64,000 nucleotides of DNA from Paludibacter sp. (GTDB taxonomy: Bacteria; Bacteroidota; Bacteroidia; Bacteroidales; Paludibacteraceae), in the NCBI RefSeq assembly GCF_009712605.1, contig NZ_WASO01000011.1, positions 1 to 64,000 on the forward strand, in the 5' to 3' direction. How positions within the stretch are numbered: the first letter of the stretch is position 1; each line of letters begins with the position of its first letter. Positions 9,987 through 19,610 of this stretch are shown piece by piece. Below the pieces are notes generated by a model. That model was not told the DNA's origin. It saw only the letters and a program-made list of their open reading frames with translations, and did no database searches. Position numbers and translations under genes: made by a program.

Positions 9987-11882
9987 TTATGCCAGTTCAC
10001 TCAGTTCGAGCCAGCGCATGGTCTTTTCGTCAAGAAGGGATATAATTTCGGAAATGCGGTTGGAGAAATTGATAATCTGATCGGTATCGAGAGATTCCGT
10101 CGAAAGTTGATTTTCAATCTGCGTTTTCTCCGATTCAAGGGCTTCAATTTCAACCTCAAGAGCTTCGAACTCTTTTTGTTCTTTGTATGAAAGCTTTTGA
10201 GGTTTATCTGCTTTGGGGCGTTGCTGTTTTTCCTTTTCCGGTTTAGGCGCTTTCTCTTTTTCTTCCAGCTCTTGTGCCAGCTGAAGTTCTTTCCATTCCC
10301 GGTAATCAGTGTAATTGCCTGGATAGTCCTTGATCTTTCCGTCGCCCTCGAATGCCAACAGATGATCTACCACTTTATCCATAAAATAGCGGTCGTGCGA
10401 TACCACAATAACACATCCTTTGAAACCGCGCAGGTACTCTTCCAGCACATTCAGGGTGGCAATATCCAAATCATTGGTAGGCTCATCAAGCACCAGAAAG
10501 TTCGGGTTTTTGATCAGAACCGTACACAAATAGAGACGACGGCGCTCACCACCGCTCAGCTTGGCCACGAAACTATGCTGCACTTCCGGCGGGAACAAAA
10601 ACAGTTGCAAAAATTGCGACGCTGATAACTTTCGCCCATTGCCGAGCGAAATCTCCTCGGCAAATTCGCGCACTACGTCAATCACTTTCATCTGGTCATC
10701 AAATTTGAGGCCATCTTGGCTGTAATAACCAAACGAGACGGTTTCGCCCACGTCGAACGAACCACTATCAGGCTTCACTTCTCCCAAAAGCATTTTCAGG
10801 AATGTCGATTTGCCTGTACCGTTTTTGCCCACAATCCCCATCTTCTCGTAACGCGAGAAATTGTAGTAAAAATTATCAATCAACACTTTATCGCCATAGG
10901 CCTTCGAAATATATTTAGCCTCAAAGATTTTCGATCCGAGATAAGAGGCTTTCACCTCGAGAGAAACACTGTTTTCCTCGCGACGTTGTTTTGCCCTGCG
11001 CTCGATTTCGGCAAACGCATCTACGCGGGAGCGCGCTTTGGTTGCGCGGGCCTGCGGCTGACGACGCATCCACTCCAATTCTTTTTTATAGAGATTTTTA
11101 GTTCGTTCGGTTTCGGCATTGAAATTATCAATTCTATCCTGCCGTTTTTCAAGATAATAGCTATAGTTGCCTTTGTAATGAAACATGCTGGCCTGATCAA
11201 TTTCAAGAATATCGGAACAAACACGGTCGAGGAAATAACGGTCGTGCGTCACCATCAGCAACGCCATTTTACTGCCTTTAAGGAAACTTTCAAGCCATTC
11301 CACCATCTCCAGATCAAGGTGGTTGGTCGGCTCATCCAAAATAAGCAAGTCAGGTTCGGCAATCAATACATTAGCCAAAGCAACACGTTTCAACTGTCCG
11401 CCTGAAAGATGACCTATTTTTTGATCAAAATCGGTAATTTTCAGGTTGCCAAGAATCTGCTTAATCCGCGTTTCGTAGTCCCAGGCTTTCAGATCGTCCA
11501 TCCGGGCCAACGCGTGTTGATACACCTCATGATCAACAGATGCCGGGTTGGCCTCCAAATGTCGCGTCAACAGCTCATACTCCTTAATGGCTTCCGTCAC
11601 TTCATTATGAGCGCTGAAGCAGGCCTCCAGCACACTCAATTCGGGTGCAAAGGATGGATCCTGACGCAGGTATCCCACCCGTAAGTCGCGACGGAAAGAA
11701 ATGTTTCCGCTTTCGTAATCCTCATCTCCGGCCAAAATAGAAAGAAGTGTCGTTTTTCCTGCTCCATTCCGGGCAATCAGCGCAACACGCTGGTTGTCGG
11801 CAATGCCGAATGAAATATTTTCGAAAAGAAGATTATCGCCAAACGATTTAGTGAGATTTTCTACTTGCAAGCAACTGGCCAT
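9987..11882 (-). CDS. uup: ABC-F family ATPase, Uup-like
   Basis: A 631-residue soluble protein with two ABC ATPase domains and no membrane segment, as in ABC-F proteins that act on ribosomes or nucleic acids. The first P-loop is at 37-45 (ARNGAGKTT, with Ala where Gly is usual), with signature LSGGQ near 158 and Walker B LLILDEPTNHLD. The second P-loop is GKNGTGKST near 350, with LSGGERRR and LVLDEPTNDLD. The inter-domain linker is rich in Arg/Lys. A charged region followed by a coiled-coil tail (about 545-631) matches the C-terminal domain of Uup rather than EttA. It lies 96 bp downstream of the dehydrogenase gene on the same strand and may share its transcript. The family is certain; the Uup assignment is probable. 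Confidence 0.9.
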   Translation of the reverse strand: MASCLQVENLTKSFGDNLLFENISFGIADNQRVALIARNGAGKTTLLSILAGDEDYESGNISFRRDLRVGYLRQDPSFAPELSVLEACFSAHNEVTEAIKEYELLTRHLEANPASVDHEVYQHALARMDDLKAWDYETRIKQILGNLKITDFDQKIGHLSGGQLKRVALANVLIAEPDLLILDEPTNHLDLEMVEWLESFLKGSKMALLMVTHDRYFLDRVCSDILEIDQASMFHYKGNYSYYLEKRQDRIDNFNAETERTKNLYKKELEWMRRQPQARATKARSRVDAFAEIERRAKQRREENSVSLEVKASYLGSKIFEAKYISKAYGDKVLIDNFYYNFSRYEKMGIVGKNGTGKSTFLKMLLGEVKPDSGSFDVGETVSFGYYSQDGLKFDDQMKVIDVVREFAEEISLGNGRKLSASQFLQLFLFPPEVQHSFVAKLSGGERRRLYLCTVLIKNPNFLVLDEPTNDLDIATLNVLEEYLRGFKGCVIVVSHDRYFMDKVVDHLLAFEGDGKIKDYPGNYTDYREWKELQLAQELEEKEKAPKPEKEKQQRPKADKPQKLSYKEQKEFEALEVEIEALESEKTQIENQLSTESLDTDQIINFSNRISEIISLLDEKTMRWLELSELA

Positions 11883-11978
11883 AAGATATGTGATATTTAC
11901 AAAAGTTCTATTATTCTAACCGTGAAGGAGATTAAATACATTCCACTGAAGTATCATCTCTCCAAAATCCCACTGAAT

Positions 11979-12983
11979 TTAAATCGCCACTTCATTGACA
12001 AGTGGTTTTTCATCTATAAAGTCCTTAATGTTTTGCAGGGTGGTTTCGGCGATATTGAATAATGCTTCTTTGGTAAAGAAAGCCTGATGCGAAGTAACTA
12101 TTACATTATTGAACGAAAGCAAACGAGCCAGTATGTCATCGTCCATCACTTTATTGGAACGATCCTCATAAAAATAATGGCTTTCTTCTTCATAGACATC
12201 CAATCCGGCGGCTCCAATCTTTTTATTTTTCAGGCCTTGTATCAAATCATGCGTGTTAATCAGTTTACCACGCCCCGTATTAATAATCATCACTCCATTT
12301 TTCATTTTGTAGATGGAATGTTTATTGATTATATATTCTGTCTCTTTATTGAGAGGACAATGCAACGAGATAATATCAGCATTGCAATAGAGGTCATCCA
12401 GTGAAACGTATTCAACTCCATTTTTTTCAGCAAAAGCTTTATCGGGATAAAGGTCATAGGCAAGAATGCGAAGCCCCATACTCCGAAGAATTTCTATTAA
12501 AATTTTAGCAATCTTACCCGTACCGATGATTCCCGCCGTTTTACCAAACATATCAAACCCCATTAATCCATTCAGGGCGAAGTTACCTTCCCGGGTCCGG
12601 TTATATGCTTTGTGTATTTTTCGATTCAACGTAAGCATAAGCGCCAAAGTATGTTCTGCTACCGCATGAGGAGAATAAGCAGGCACACGCACAACCTTGA
12701 TACGACCTTTAGCAGCATTCAAGTCAACATTATTGAAACCTGCACACCGAAGGGCAATAAGTTTCACACCATTATTCACCAATTCATCAATCACAGTTGC
12801 ATCCACTACGGCATTTACAAAAATGCAGACAACATCTGCTCCTTTGGTAAGTGCAACATTGTCGATATTCAGATGCTCTTTATGATATTTAATCGTATAG
12901 CCAAACTGACAGTTTACTTCATTAAAAGAAGCTTCATCATAAGGCTTGGTATCGAAAAATGCAATTTTTACACTCATAATCAT
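11979..12983 (-). CDS. ldhA: D-2-hydroxyacid dehydrogenase, probable D-lactate dehydrogenase
   Basis: Reduces pyruvate to D-lactate with NADH, regenerating NAD+ in fermentation; cytosolic. The 334 residues fit the family. The NAD-binding GxGxxG-type motif is at 151-158 (GIIGTGKI). The catalytic set is visible: Arg238 in NTGRG, a Glu in the DVYEEE stretch at 265-267, and His299 in TSHQ. The VAEHTLALML helix near 108-117 is typical. The ATG at 12983 (MIM...) and the in-frame ATG at 12977 (MSVK...) are both possible; neither has a clear ribosome binding site. A promoter box lies 28-35 bp upstream. Substrate preference within the family (lactate or another 2-hydroxy acid) cannot be proved from sequence. 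Confidence 0.9.
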   Translation of the reverse strand: MIMSVKIAFFDTKPYDEASFNEVNCQFGYTIKYHKEHLNIDNVALTKGADVVCIFVNAVVDATVIDELVNNGVKLIALRCAGFNNVDLNAAKGRIKVVRVPAYSPHAVAEHTLALMLTLNRKIHKAYNRTREGNFALNGLMGFDMFGKTAGIIGTGKIAKILIEILRSMGLRILAYDLYPDKAFAEKNGVEYVSLDDLYCNADIISLHCPLNKETEYIINKHSIYKMKNGVMIINTGRGKLINTHDLIQGLKNKKIGAAGLDVYEEESHYFYEDRSNKVMDDDILARLLSFNNVIVTSHQAFFTKEALFNIAETTLQNIKDFIDEKPLVNEVAI

Positions 12984-13011
12984 TGGAAATTGATGGTTAA
13001 TCCTAACGTTA

Positions 13012-13019
13012 CAAAGTTA
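13012..13019 (-). promoter_or_regulatory. -7 box of the dehydrogenase promoter
   Basis: The minus strand reads TAACTTTG, matching the Bacteroidota -7 consensus TAnnTTTG. A TTG lies 19 nt further upstream at the -33 position. The expected transcript start is near 13005, giving a leader of about 22 nt. Confidence 0.7.
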
Positions 13020-13265
13020 CATGATAATACCCAATGAACAAAAACCATTGACAAAGCAATTCGGCCGATAATCGCACAAAACCACCTTCATTTCTTGCGC
13101 AAATTCGTATTCTATTGTTGCATGAAGAAAAACGATAGAAAACTAACTTGTCATTTTGTCAGAATATTTGTGCTGGCACTTTTTTTGATAATTAGTTGCC
13201 GACTGCTTGACCGAAGCGTCATCTTATTGCAATAAATTACATAAACATATCAAATTAATTGTATT

Positions 13266-15323
13266 ATGAAAGGAAACATCGGAGTAACGTCGGATAACAT
13301 TTTTCCGGTAATCAAGAAATTTTTGTACAGCGACCATGAAATTTTTCTGCGCGAATTGGTATCGAATGCTGTGGATGCCACTCAAAAATTAAAAACTCTT
13401 GCATCTGTTGGCGAATTCAAAGGCGAACTGGGCGATCTGAAAGTCACAGTTGCAGTTGACAAACAGAAGAAAACCATCACGGTGAGCGACCGCGGTATCG
13501 GGATGACTGCCGATGAGATTGAAAAGTATATCAACCAGATTGCTTTCTCGGGTGCCGAAGAATTCCTCGACAAATACAAAGACGATGCAAATTCAATTAT
13601 CGGTCATTTCGGATTAGGATTTTACTCTGCCTTTATGGTTTCCAAACAGGTGGAAATCTATACTTTATCGCACAAAGAAGGCGCAAAGGCAGCTCACTGG
13701 ACCTGCAATGGCGATCCCGAATACACGTTGGAAGAAATCGACATGAAAGGTCGTGGTACAGACATCGTGCTCCACATCGACGACGACAATCTCGACTTCC
13801 TCGAAGAATCGAAAATCAGCGGTCTACTGACCAAATATTGCAAATTTCTCCCCATTCCTATCGCTTTCGGCAAAAAGAAAGAGTGGAAAGACGGTAAAGA
13901 GGTTGAAACTGAAGAAGACAACATCATTAACGAAGTGGCTCCCGCATGGACCCGCAAACCTTCGGATCTGAAAGAGGAAGACTACACCAAGTTTTACCAG
14001 ACCCTTTACCCGATGTCGGAAGACCCACTTTTCCACATTCACCTCAACGTGGATTACCCGTTCAACCTGACCGGTATTCTCTATTTTCCGAAGGTAAAAA
14101 ACAATATCGAACTGCAACGCAACAAAATACAACTTTACTGCAATCAGGTATTTGTAACCGATTCGGTAGAAGGTATCGTTCCCGAATTCCTTACTCTGTT
14201 GCACGGCGTTATCGACTCGCCGGACATTCCGTTGAACGTGTCGCGTAGCTATCTGCAAAGCGATGGCAACGTGAAGAAAATTTCGAGCCACATCACCAAA
14301 AAGGTAGCCGATCGTCTGCAGGAAATCTTTAAAAACGACCGTGCTCAGTTTGAAGAAAAATGGGACAGCCTTCGATTGTTCATCATCTACGGTATGCTTT
14401 CGGATGAAAAATTCTACGAACGCGCCGAAAAATTCGTTCTCTTCAAAAATACAGAGAACAAATTCTTTACTTTCGAGGAATACAAAACCCTTATCAAAGA
14501 CAACCAGACCGACAAAGACGGGAACCTCATCTATCTGTATGCCAATGACGCTGTTGAACAACACAGCTACATTCAGGCTGCCCGTGACAAAGGGTATGAC
14601 GTGTTGCTGATGGACGGTCAACTAGACATTCACTGGGTAGGCCAGTTGGAACAGAAGTTCGAAAAGAGCCGCTTTGTACGTGTGGATAGCGACATCGTGG
14701 AAAAACTGATCCGCAAGAACGACGAACCGAAAGTGGAACTCTCCGACTTGCAACGCGAATCATTGACAACCGTGTTCAGCTCTCAGCTTCCTAAACTCGA
14801 CAAAACCGAATTTATCGTTACCTTCGAAAACATTGGTGCCGAAGCTCAGCCAATGGTAGTAACACAGAACGAGTTTATGCGTCGTATGAAAGAAATGTCG
14901 GCCATGCAGGGCGGTGGAATGATGAGTTTCTACGGTGAAATGCCCGACAGCTACAATCTGGTGGTCAACACGGCACATCCATTGGTTGACAAGGTCTTGA
15001 AAGATGAAGAAACAAAGTGCATTGCCGAATTAGCTCCTTTTGAAGCTAAACTACATGAACTGAAAACACGTCGCGATGCGTTGAAAGAGTCGCATAAAGG
15101 CAAGAAAGACGAGGAAATTCCTCAGGCTGAAAAAGAAGAACTTGAAGCCATTGACAAGCAAAGCAGCGAAGCCACCGAAAGCAAAAAAGCAGTGGTATCG
15201 AACTATGCGGTCAACAATCCTGAGGTGCGTCAGTTGATCGACCTGGCACTGCTTGCCAACAACCTGCTGAAAGGTGAAGCGTTGAGCAATTTCGTGAAAC
15301 GTAGCATCCAGCTAATGAAATAA
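13266..15323 (+). CDS. htpG: Molecular chaperone HtpG (Hsp90)
   Basis: ATP-dependent cytosolic chaperone of the Hsp90 family, 685 residues as usual for Bacteroidota. The N-terminal GHKL ATPase domain shows FLRELVSNAVDA (N-box), DRGIGM (about 78-83) and GHFGLGFYSAFMV (ATP lid). The middle domain contains the LYCNQVFV and PLNVSRSYLQ stretches with the conserved catalytic-loop Arg. The C-terminal dimerisation domain follows, with a charged linker at about 600-630 and no EEVD tail, as expected in bacteria. Transcribed divergently from the dehydrogenase gene. No clear heat-shock operator such as CIRCE was seen. No Shine-Dalgarno sequence precedes the ATG. Confidence 0.97.
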   Translation: MKGNIGVTSDNIFPVIKKFLYSDHEIFLRELVSNAVDATQKLKTLASVGEFKGELGDLKVTVAVDKQKKTITVSDRGIGMTADEIEKYINQIAFSGAEEFLDKYKDDANSIIGHFGLGFYSAFMVSKQVEIYTLSHKEGAKAAHWTCNGDPEYTLEEIDMKGRGTDIVLHIDDDNLDFLEESKISGLLTKYCKFLPIPIAFGKKKEWKDGKEVETEEDNIINEVAPAWTRKPSDLKEEDYTKFYQTLYPMSEDPLFHIHLNVDYPFNLTGILYFPKVKNNIELQRNKIQLYCNQVFVTDSVEGIVPEFLTLLHGVIDSPDIPLNVSRSYLQSDGNVKKISSHITKKVADRLQEIFKNDRAQFEEKWDSLRLFIIYGMLSDEKFYERAEKFVLFKNTENKFFTFEEYKTLIKDNQTDKDGNLIYLYANDAVEQHSYIQAARDKGYDVLLMDGQLDIHWVGQLEQKFEKSRFVRVDSDIVEKLIRKNDEPKVELSDLQRESLTTVFSSQLPKLDKTEFIVTFENIGAEAQPMVVTQNEFMRRMKEMSAMQGGGMMSFYGEMPDSYNLVVNTAHPLVDKVLKDEETKCIAELAPFEAKLHELKTRRDALKESHKGKKDEEIPQAEKEELEAIDKQSSEATESKKAVVSNYAVNNPEVRQLIDLALLANNLLKGEALSNFVKRSIQLMK

Positions 15324-15348
15324 GAACCCATTCTTTGTTTATACATCG

Positions 15349-15386
15349 AAGCCGTTGTAACAATATTTTGTTGCAGCGGCTTTTTA
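15349..15386 (+). terminator. Terminator of htpG
   Basis: Inverted repeat with arms beginning AAGCCGTTGTAAC (15349-15361) and GTTGCAGCGGCTT (15370-15382), followed by a run of T. It starts 25 bp after the htpG stop. Confidence 0.85.
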
Positions 15387-15425
15387 ATTATCCGACCAAC
15401 AGGAATAAAAGCCTGATTCTAATAC

Positions 15426-15433
15426 TATATTTG
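15426..15433 (+). promoter_or_regulatory. -7 box upstream of the TULIP-like gene
   Basis: TATATTTG matches TAnnTTTG. The predicted transcript start is near 15440, leaving a leader of about 160 nt before the preferred ATG at 15599. No clear -33 TTG was found at the right distance. Confidence 0.5.
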
Positions 15434-15586
15434 TAAAGTTGTTCCACCCTTCGTGTAATGATATATCAACTGAAAATAGCGTGAAGGGCTCTTGATTTGC
15501 ATATTCTTAAGTCTCTATAAATGTTCCAGGCAAACGGGAAGTTTACTGGCGCGTCATTCATAAACCCTGATTATCAATCCTTAAAA

Positions 15587-15593
15587 AAGGAGG
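15587..15593 (+). promoter_or_regulatory. Strong Shine-Dalgarno site that decides the start at 15599
   Basis: AAGGAGG sits 5 nt before ATG 15599. Such a perfect anti-16S match is rare among genes in this window, and it argues for ATG 15599 over the in-frame ATG at 15521. Confidence 0.7.
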
Positions 15594-15598
15594 TCAAT

Positions 15599-17185
15599 AT
15601 GTACACCGGAGGCTATGACATTGCATTGCAAATCAAGGAAGAGGTATTCAACAAAGCGCTGGCCGCCCTCTATTACAAAGGGCTTTTCTACATCAAAAAG
15701 GTATTCAAGTTTCATTCCGACGAACTACCGCCGACACTAACCAATTTTGCCGAAGTAACGTGCAAGGCCAAACTGACCAGTCCACCGCTTCTTGATTTTG
15801 TGGCAGAAGATACTGCCAATCTGATCCTGAACACGCAGGTGATTTTCTACTTGTTAGGAAGCATCGAAGTGGAGTTTGACGCCGACATCGGAGCTCAAAC
15901 TAAAATTGTCTACGACAATGCCCACCACAAACTCTCGCTTAATCTCAAAGAAGCGGACATTACCTCCATCAGCCTGAGCGATGATTTCGATCTGGACGAG
16001 TCTTCTCTCAAACGCATCAACGAAGTGCTCAAATACATCGTTCAACACGAGTTATTGCACCAGATAGAAACGGTGTCGGTTCCGCTCTCAATTTTCGATT
16101 TGAAGGTACCAGGCGTTCCGGAAACTCACCAGATGCACGTTAACAAGGTAGATGGCAAGATCATTGATAACACCTGGTTCAGAGCCGGAATCAATCTGTT
16201 TGAGGACACTGCAGGCGACTTTAATGCTATTCAGTTCAACCTGACAGCAGACTATAACATGGCAATAACGGAAAGCACCATTCAGCAGGTTATCGATTTC
16301 TGGTGGCTGTTTGCCATTAAACCTCATTACATTACCAAATCCAAAACCGACCAGCTGGATAAAGTGCAGAATTTTGTCAACGATGTGATTGATGTTGCAG
16401 AAAGAGTTCTGCAGGTTGCCACGCTCGGAGCAATTGACGTTGACACCACGTTTTGCAATACTAAGATGAACTATGGAGCAACCCTCAATTTCGTCAAACC
16501 TAATATCAACATTCTGCCCGGCGAACGGTTCTCCATCTACGACACGCAAATGGGGGTTGATGCTTGGCTGAATATCAAGACCGATATCACCACAACCACC
16601 GAAGTTCTTTGGGGACTATTGGGTAAATCGGCCACCTCGGCCACCGACCAGACCTTGGTCAACGTTACAGATAATATCGCCGTGACTCTCAAAAATATTG
16701 AGGGCAGAATTTATCTGAACGATCAGATGGAAGTGGTTGGAGAGGTGGAACAAATCGACGTTGACTTCGATTTCGGAGATTCATTTGTGGAAAACCTTAC
16801 CGATGCGGCTGTCACAACTGTAAAAGGCTGGATCATTGACATGATAAAGTCGCATATCCATGCCATTGTCCTTTGTCCGAAAGTAGCAGACATCAATATT
16901 GAATCGCTTGGATATCACGCCCTGATTGCTCCGCAGGAATTAATCACAACCGACAACGAAGTGCGCATTACCCTCAACCTGGACATCAAAGAGTTGCAAA
17001 AAAACACGACTCCTCAGCCCGGATTTATCGCCAACACGCACACGAAAGAGGTTCACCGCATCTATTGCGACGAACTGGACGAAATGAATGAAATAAACAA
17101 AGTGGGTTATTTTGTATTGAAAGATGCACTGGATGACGGCTACGACACCTGTGGTAAGTGCATCCCGTGGTACAGCAAACGGTAA
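15599..17185 (+). CDS. TULIP/BPI-like protein with C-terminal Cys/His motif, function unknown
   Basis: A 528-residue protein from ATG 15599, chosen for its strong ribosome binding site (554 residues from ATG 15521). No signal peptide or membrane segment is seen. The opening GGYDIALQIKEEVFNKAL and the long alternating beta/amphipathic pattern resemble lipid-binding TULIP-fold proteins; this is a fold-level impression, not a family match. The last ~45 residues form a compact module with spacing H-x3-C-(27)-C-x2-C in the contexts EVHRIYC and YDTCGKCIP. It resembles small Ada-like zinc-binding tails found at the ends of diverse bacterial proteins. The gene stands alone between a promoter box and a palindromic repeat. 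A cytosolic lipid- or hydrophobe-binding role is speculation. Confidence 0.75.
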   Translation: MYTGGYDIALQIKEEVFNKALAALYYKGLFYIKKVFKFHSDELPPTLTNFAEVTCKAKLTSPPLLDFVAEDTANLILNTQVIFYLLGSIEVEFDADIGAQTKIVYDNAHHKLSLNLKEADITSISLSDDFDLDESSLKRINEVLKYIVQHELLHQIETVSVPLSIFDLKVPGVPETHQMHVNKVDGKIIDNTWFRAGINLFEDTAGDFNAIQFNLTADYNMAITESTIQQVIDFWWLFAIKPHYITKSKTDQLDKVQNFVNDVIDVAERVLQVATLGAIDVDTTFCNTKMNYGATLNFVKPNINILPGERFSIYDTQMGVDAWLNIKTDITTTTEVLWGLLGKSATSATDQTLVNVTDNIAVTLKNIEGRIYLNDQMEVVGEVEQIDVDFDFGDSFVENLTDAAVTTVKGWIIDMIKSHIHAIVLCPKVADINIESLGYHALIAPQELITTDNEVRITLNLDIKELQKNTTPQPGFIANTHTKEVHRIYCDELDEMNEINKVGYFVLKDALDDGYDTCGKCIPWYSKR

Positions 17186-17199
17186 TATTCAAAAAAACG

Positions 17200-17378
17200 A
17201 GGTTGTCTTAAAAGTCAATGTTTCTATTGATAAGCTTCTGCCCCTAAATCCCCTTAAGGGGACTTTTACGCCTATAAAATAGCAGATTTATAGCCCCTTT
17301 AGGGGTTTGGGGTAAAACAAAGATCCACTTTGGCTTCGTAAATTATCAAAATCAATATTCCTTTTGAGGCTGCCACGT
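17200..17378. repeat. Intergenic palindromic repeat element
   Basis: Imperfect outer arms AGGTTGTCTTAAAAG (from about 17200) and CTTTTGAGGCTGCC (to about 17378) enclose an inner inverted pair of CCCCT/AGGGG blocks at about 17241-17262 and 17295-17313. It lies between convergent genes, so it may also end transcription. Nested inverted repeats of this kind look like a dispersed intergenic element, but the window holds no second full copy to prove it. Confidence 0.55.
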
Positions 17379-17383
17379 TCACT

Positions 17384-19573
17384 TTATATCATATACCGCA
17401 ATTTGTCCATCATCAACGGTATCTCTTCTTTGGAGACACCCGAAGAGAGAAGCTGGGGAACATCCTGATCAAAGGCCTTGTAGAAATCGTCATCATCCTG
17501 ACGGAAAAGTTGAACGCTTTTGGCATACAGCTGCAAAGCATCGTTCCTTTTTTGTTGTGCCCACGCCACATGTCCTGCATTCAGGTAATCAAGTTTTGAC
17601 GGATTTTGCTCTATCATTTTAGCGTAATAATTCTCTGCCTGACGGAATTTCCCGCTCAGGAAAGAGCACCAGGCAATGGCTCGCCAAACTTTAGGCGTAG
17701 ATGTTGCCAGTTCTACCTTGAAATAGTAGTTCAGAGCTTCGGCATAACGTTTTTCCTGCACAAAAAGGTGTCCGATCTGTAACTGGATATTCCGGTTTTC
17801 AGGATCGAGAACTTCTGCACGTTTATAATAATCGAGGGCCTCATCGTAATTGCGAAGCATTTTGTTGCAAAAGGCTATTTTTCGTGTCAACCACAACTGT
17901 TCTGGCAATAAAGCCTCCGCCCGCAGGTAGTACTCCAAAGCTTGCGCAAAATCGCCGGTTTGCTGACGGCAATAACCCATTTTCTGGAAAAGTCCGGCAT
18001 CAACATCCGATTTTGAGAGCTTTTCAAACAGAGAGAAAGCCTCGCCGTAATATCCTTTTGCAAAGTAATATTCGGCAATTTGGAGCTGCTGTTCCTCCGA
18101 CAGATCAAGCATATCGAAAAACCAGCAGGAATGAAACCTCAACGCCCAATTGAACACCGGCATGAAATCGTTCCGGTAAGCAAACAACTTGAAGAAGCGG
18201 TAAAGATCCTGAATGTACTGATTCGAAACCTGACGTTCGTACGTTTCCGACTCTATATTCAGATCCGATTTTTTAAGTTCGTCAATCTGTTCCGCCTCCA
18301 GTTTAAAAGCCTGCATCATCGATTTTCGCTGCGATTCGGCAATTTGCTTCATGCTGATTGCCAGTGAATATTTATCGGAATTGCAGAGATAGGCATTGTT
18401 CAGTAACAATGGCATCAACTGGTTATTTTCTGTAAAAAGATCTACTACAGTGGAATGGCCTGTATCGAACGGCAAAAACCAGTTGGGTAGCTCGTTGAAG
18501 AACGGATAATGCTTCAATTGAGCAAACGTATTCATATACACATCTGCTCCTTCCAGTTGCAGTTCGCTCATTTCACGGAGCTTGTCGCCCACTCCGCTTT
18601 TTTCAATAAGATCCTGCCATTCAGGGTTTTTATCTTCCCATTCCTCCGCTGAAGTCATGCTGTCGAAATCGATTTTATCTTTCACCTGAGGAGCCAGCTT
18701 CATCATTTCGGGCAGTATTTCCTGCTGCATTTTTTGCGAAATTTTATCTGTCTCCGATGTTCTGGCAAACTGAATGATAATCGTAACCAGCGCTTTCGCA
18801 AACTTCGGATCATCACTTAACAACGCAAGACGTTGCCGGATACCGTCGTAAAATGGCAATCGTGCATTGTAAATAGCCAGCGTGAGTGCCAGTCCGACCA
18901 GTGCGCGCAGACGAACCTCAGGCTGCTTGTGCACACAAGCATCAGCCAGCAATCCTATTCGTTCGGCATTAAACTGGCGAACTAAATTGAGTGTGAGGGC
19001 CGAAATGGCAAATGATTTGTCAACAGGATCGATGGTATCGCTGGCAAGCAGAAGTTTGAAGCTGTCGGCATCTACCTCCTGGATGAGCCATAACGAGCGG
19101 AACATCTCAAGACGGGTTTGCTCATGCAAGGCGATTTGTTCTTTGCGATTGCTTTGCTGATTGAGCCCCTCTTCTATCAGAAATGCCACCACTTTATTTG
19201 TTGATTGCTCCTCCAATGAATGAACAATGGCTCGCAGGCTTCTCAGCTGAGATCGGTAATAACGAATTTGTGAGTAATCGTATCCGCTTGAGAATTTGGT
19301 AAACAGTTCTTCCCGGATAGTATCGGTAAGCAAAAAGGCTTTTTTCACGAGGTTGTGATACACGAGTTCCCGCTGAGGATCGTTCACCCCATCGACGGCA
19401 TACTGAAGCATAAGGCGGTAGTTGTTTTCCAGCTCATCAACGCTATCGACATATTCGAGCAGATGAACATCCTGAAGCCAACTACGCAGCGCATCGATAG
19501 CCTGTTTCAGACGTCGGTTTTTGAGGTGCACCAAAATCTGGGTAGCGGTATTTTGCATCTCGGTTATTGTCAT
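17384..19573 (-). CDS. Tetratricopeptide-repeat protein
   Basis: 729 residues, no signal peptide, predicted mostly helical. The N-terminal two thirds is an unclassified alpha-helical region, possibly HEAT-like between 100 and 300. The C-terminal third (about 490-700) holds at least five consecutive TPR units, recognisable by repeated ALEYYLRAEALLPE- and ALDYYKRAEVLDPE-type patterns. TPR arrays mediate protein-protein contacts; the partner is unknown. The ATG at 19573 is the first plausible start. It is convergent with the TULIP-like gene and follows a lipoprotein gene whose terminator lies at 19611-19654, so it is probably transcribed separately. Confidence 0.85.
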   Translation of the reverse strand: MTITEMQNTATQILVHLKNRRLKQAIDALRSWLQDVHLLEYVDSVDELENNYRLMLQYAVDGVNDPQRELVYHNLVKKAFLLTDTIREELFTKFSSGYDYSQIRYYRSQLRSLRAIVHSLEEQSTNKVVAFLIEEGLNQQSNRKEQIALHEQTRLEMFRSLWLIQEVDADSFKLLLASDTIDPVDKSFAISALTLNLVRQFNAERIGLLADACVHKQPEVRLRALVGLALTLAIYNARLPFYDGIRQRLALLSDDPKFAKALVTIIIQFARTSETDKISQKMQQEILPEMMKLAPQVKDKIDFDSMTSAEEWEDKNPEWQDLIEKSGVGDKLREMSELQLEGADVYMNTFAQLKHYPFFNELPNWFLPFDTGHSTVVDLFTENNQLMPLLLNNAYLCNSDKYSLAISMKQIAESQRKSMMQAFKLEAEQIDELKKSDLNIESETYERQVSNQYIQDLYRFFKLFAYRNDFMPVFNWALRFHSCWFFDMLDLSEEQQLQIAEYYFAKGYYGEAFSLFEKLSKSDVDAGLFQKMGYCRQQTGDFAQALEYYLRAEALLPEQLWLTRKIAFCNKMLRNYDEALDYYKRAEVLDPENRNIQLQIGHLFVQEKRYAEALNYYFKVELATSTPKVWRAIAWCSFLSGKFRQAENYYAKMIEQNPSKLDYLNAGHVAWAQQKRNDALQLYAKSVQLFRQDDDDFYKAFDQDVPQLLSSGVSKEEIPLMMDKLRYMI

Positions 19574-19610
19574 ATCCGGTAATGTATTAATCGGTTGCTA
19601 AGGTAATATA

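Noticed and set aside
10716-11405. Long plus-strand open frame (229 codons) inside the ABC-F gene
   Set aside because: It lies entirely antisense to a clear ABC-F ATPase and shows no family features; a shadow frame.
13824-14621. Minus-strand open frame (265 codons) inside htpG
   Set aside because: Antisense shadow of htpG without recognisable domains.
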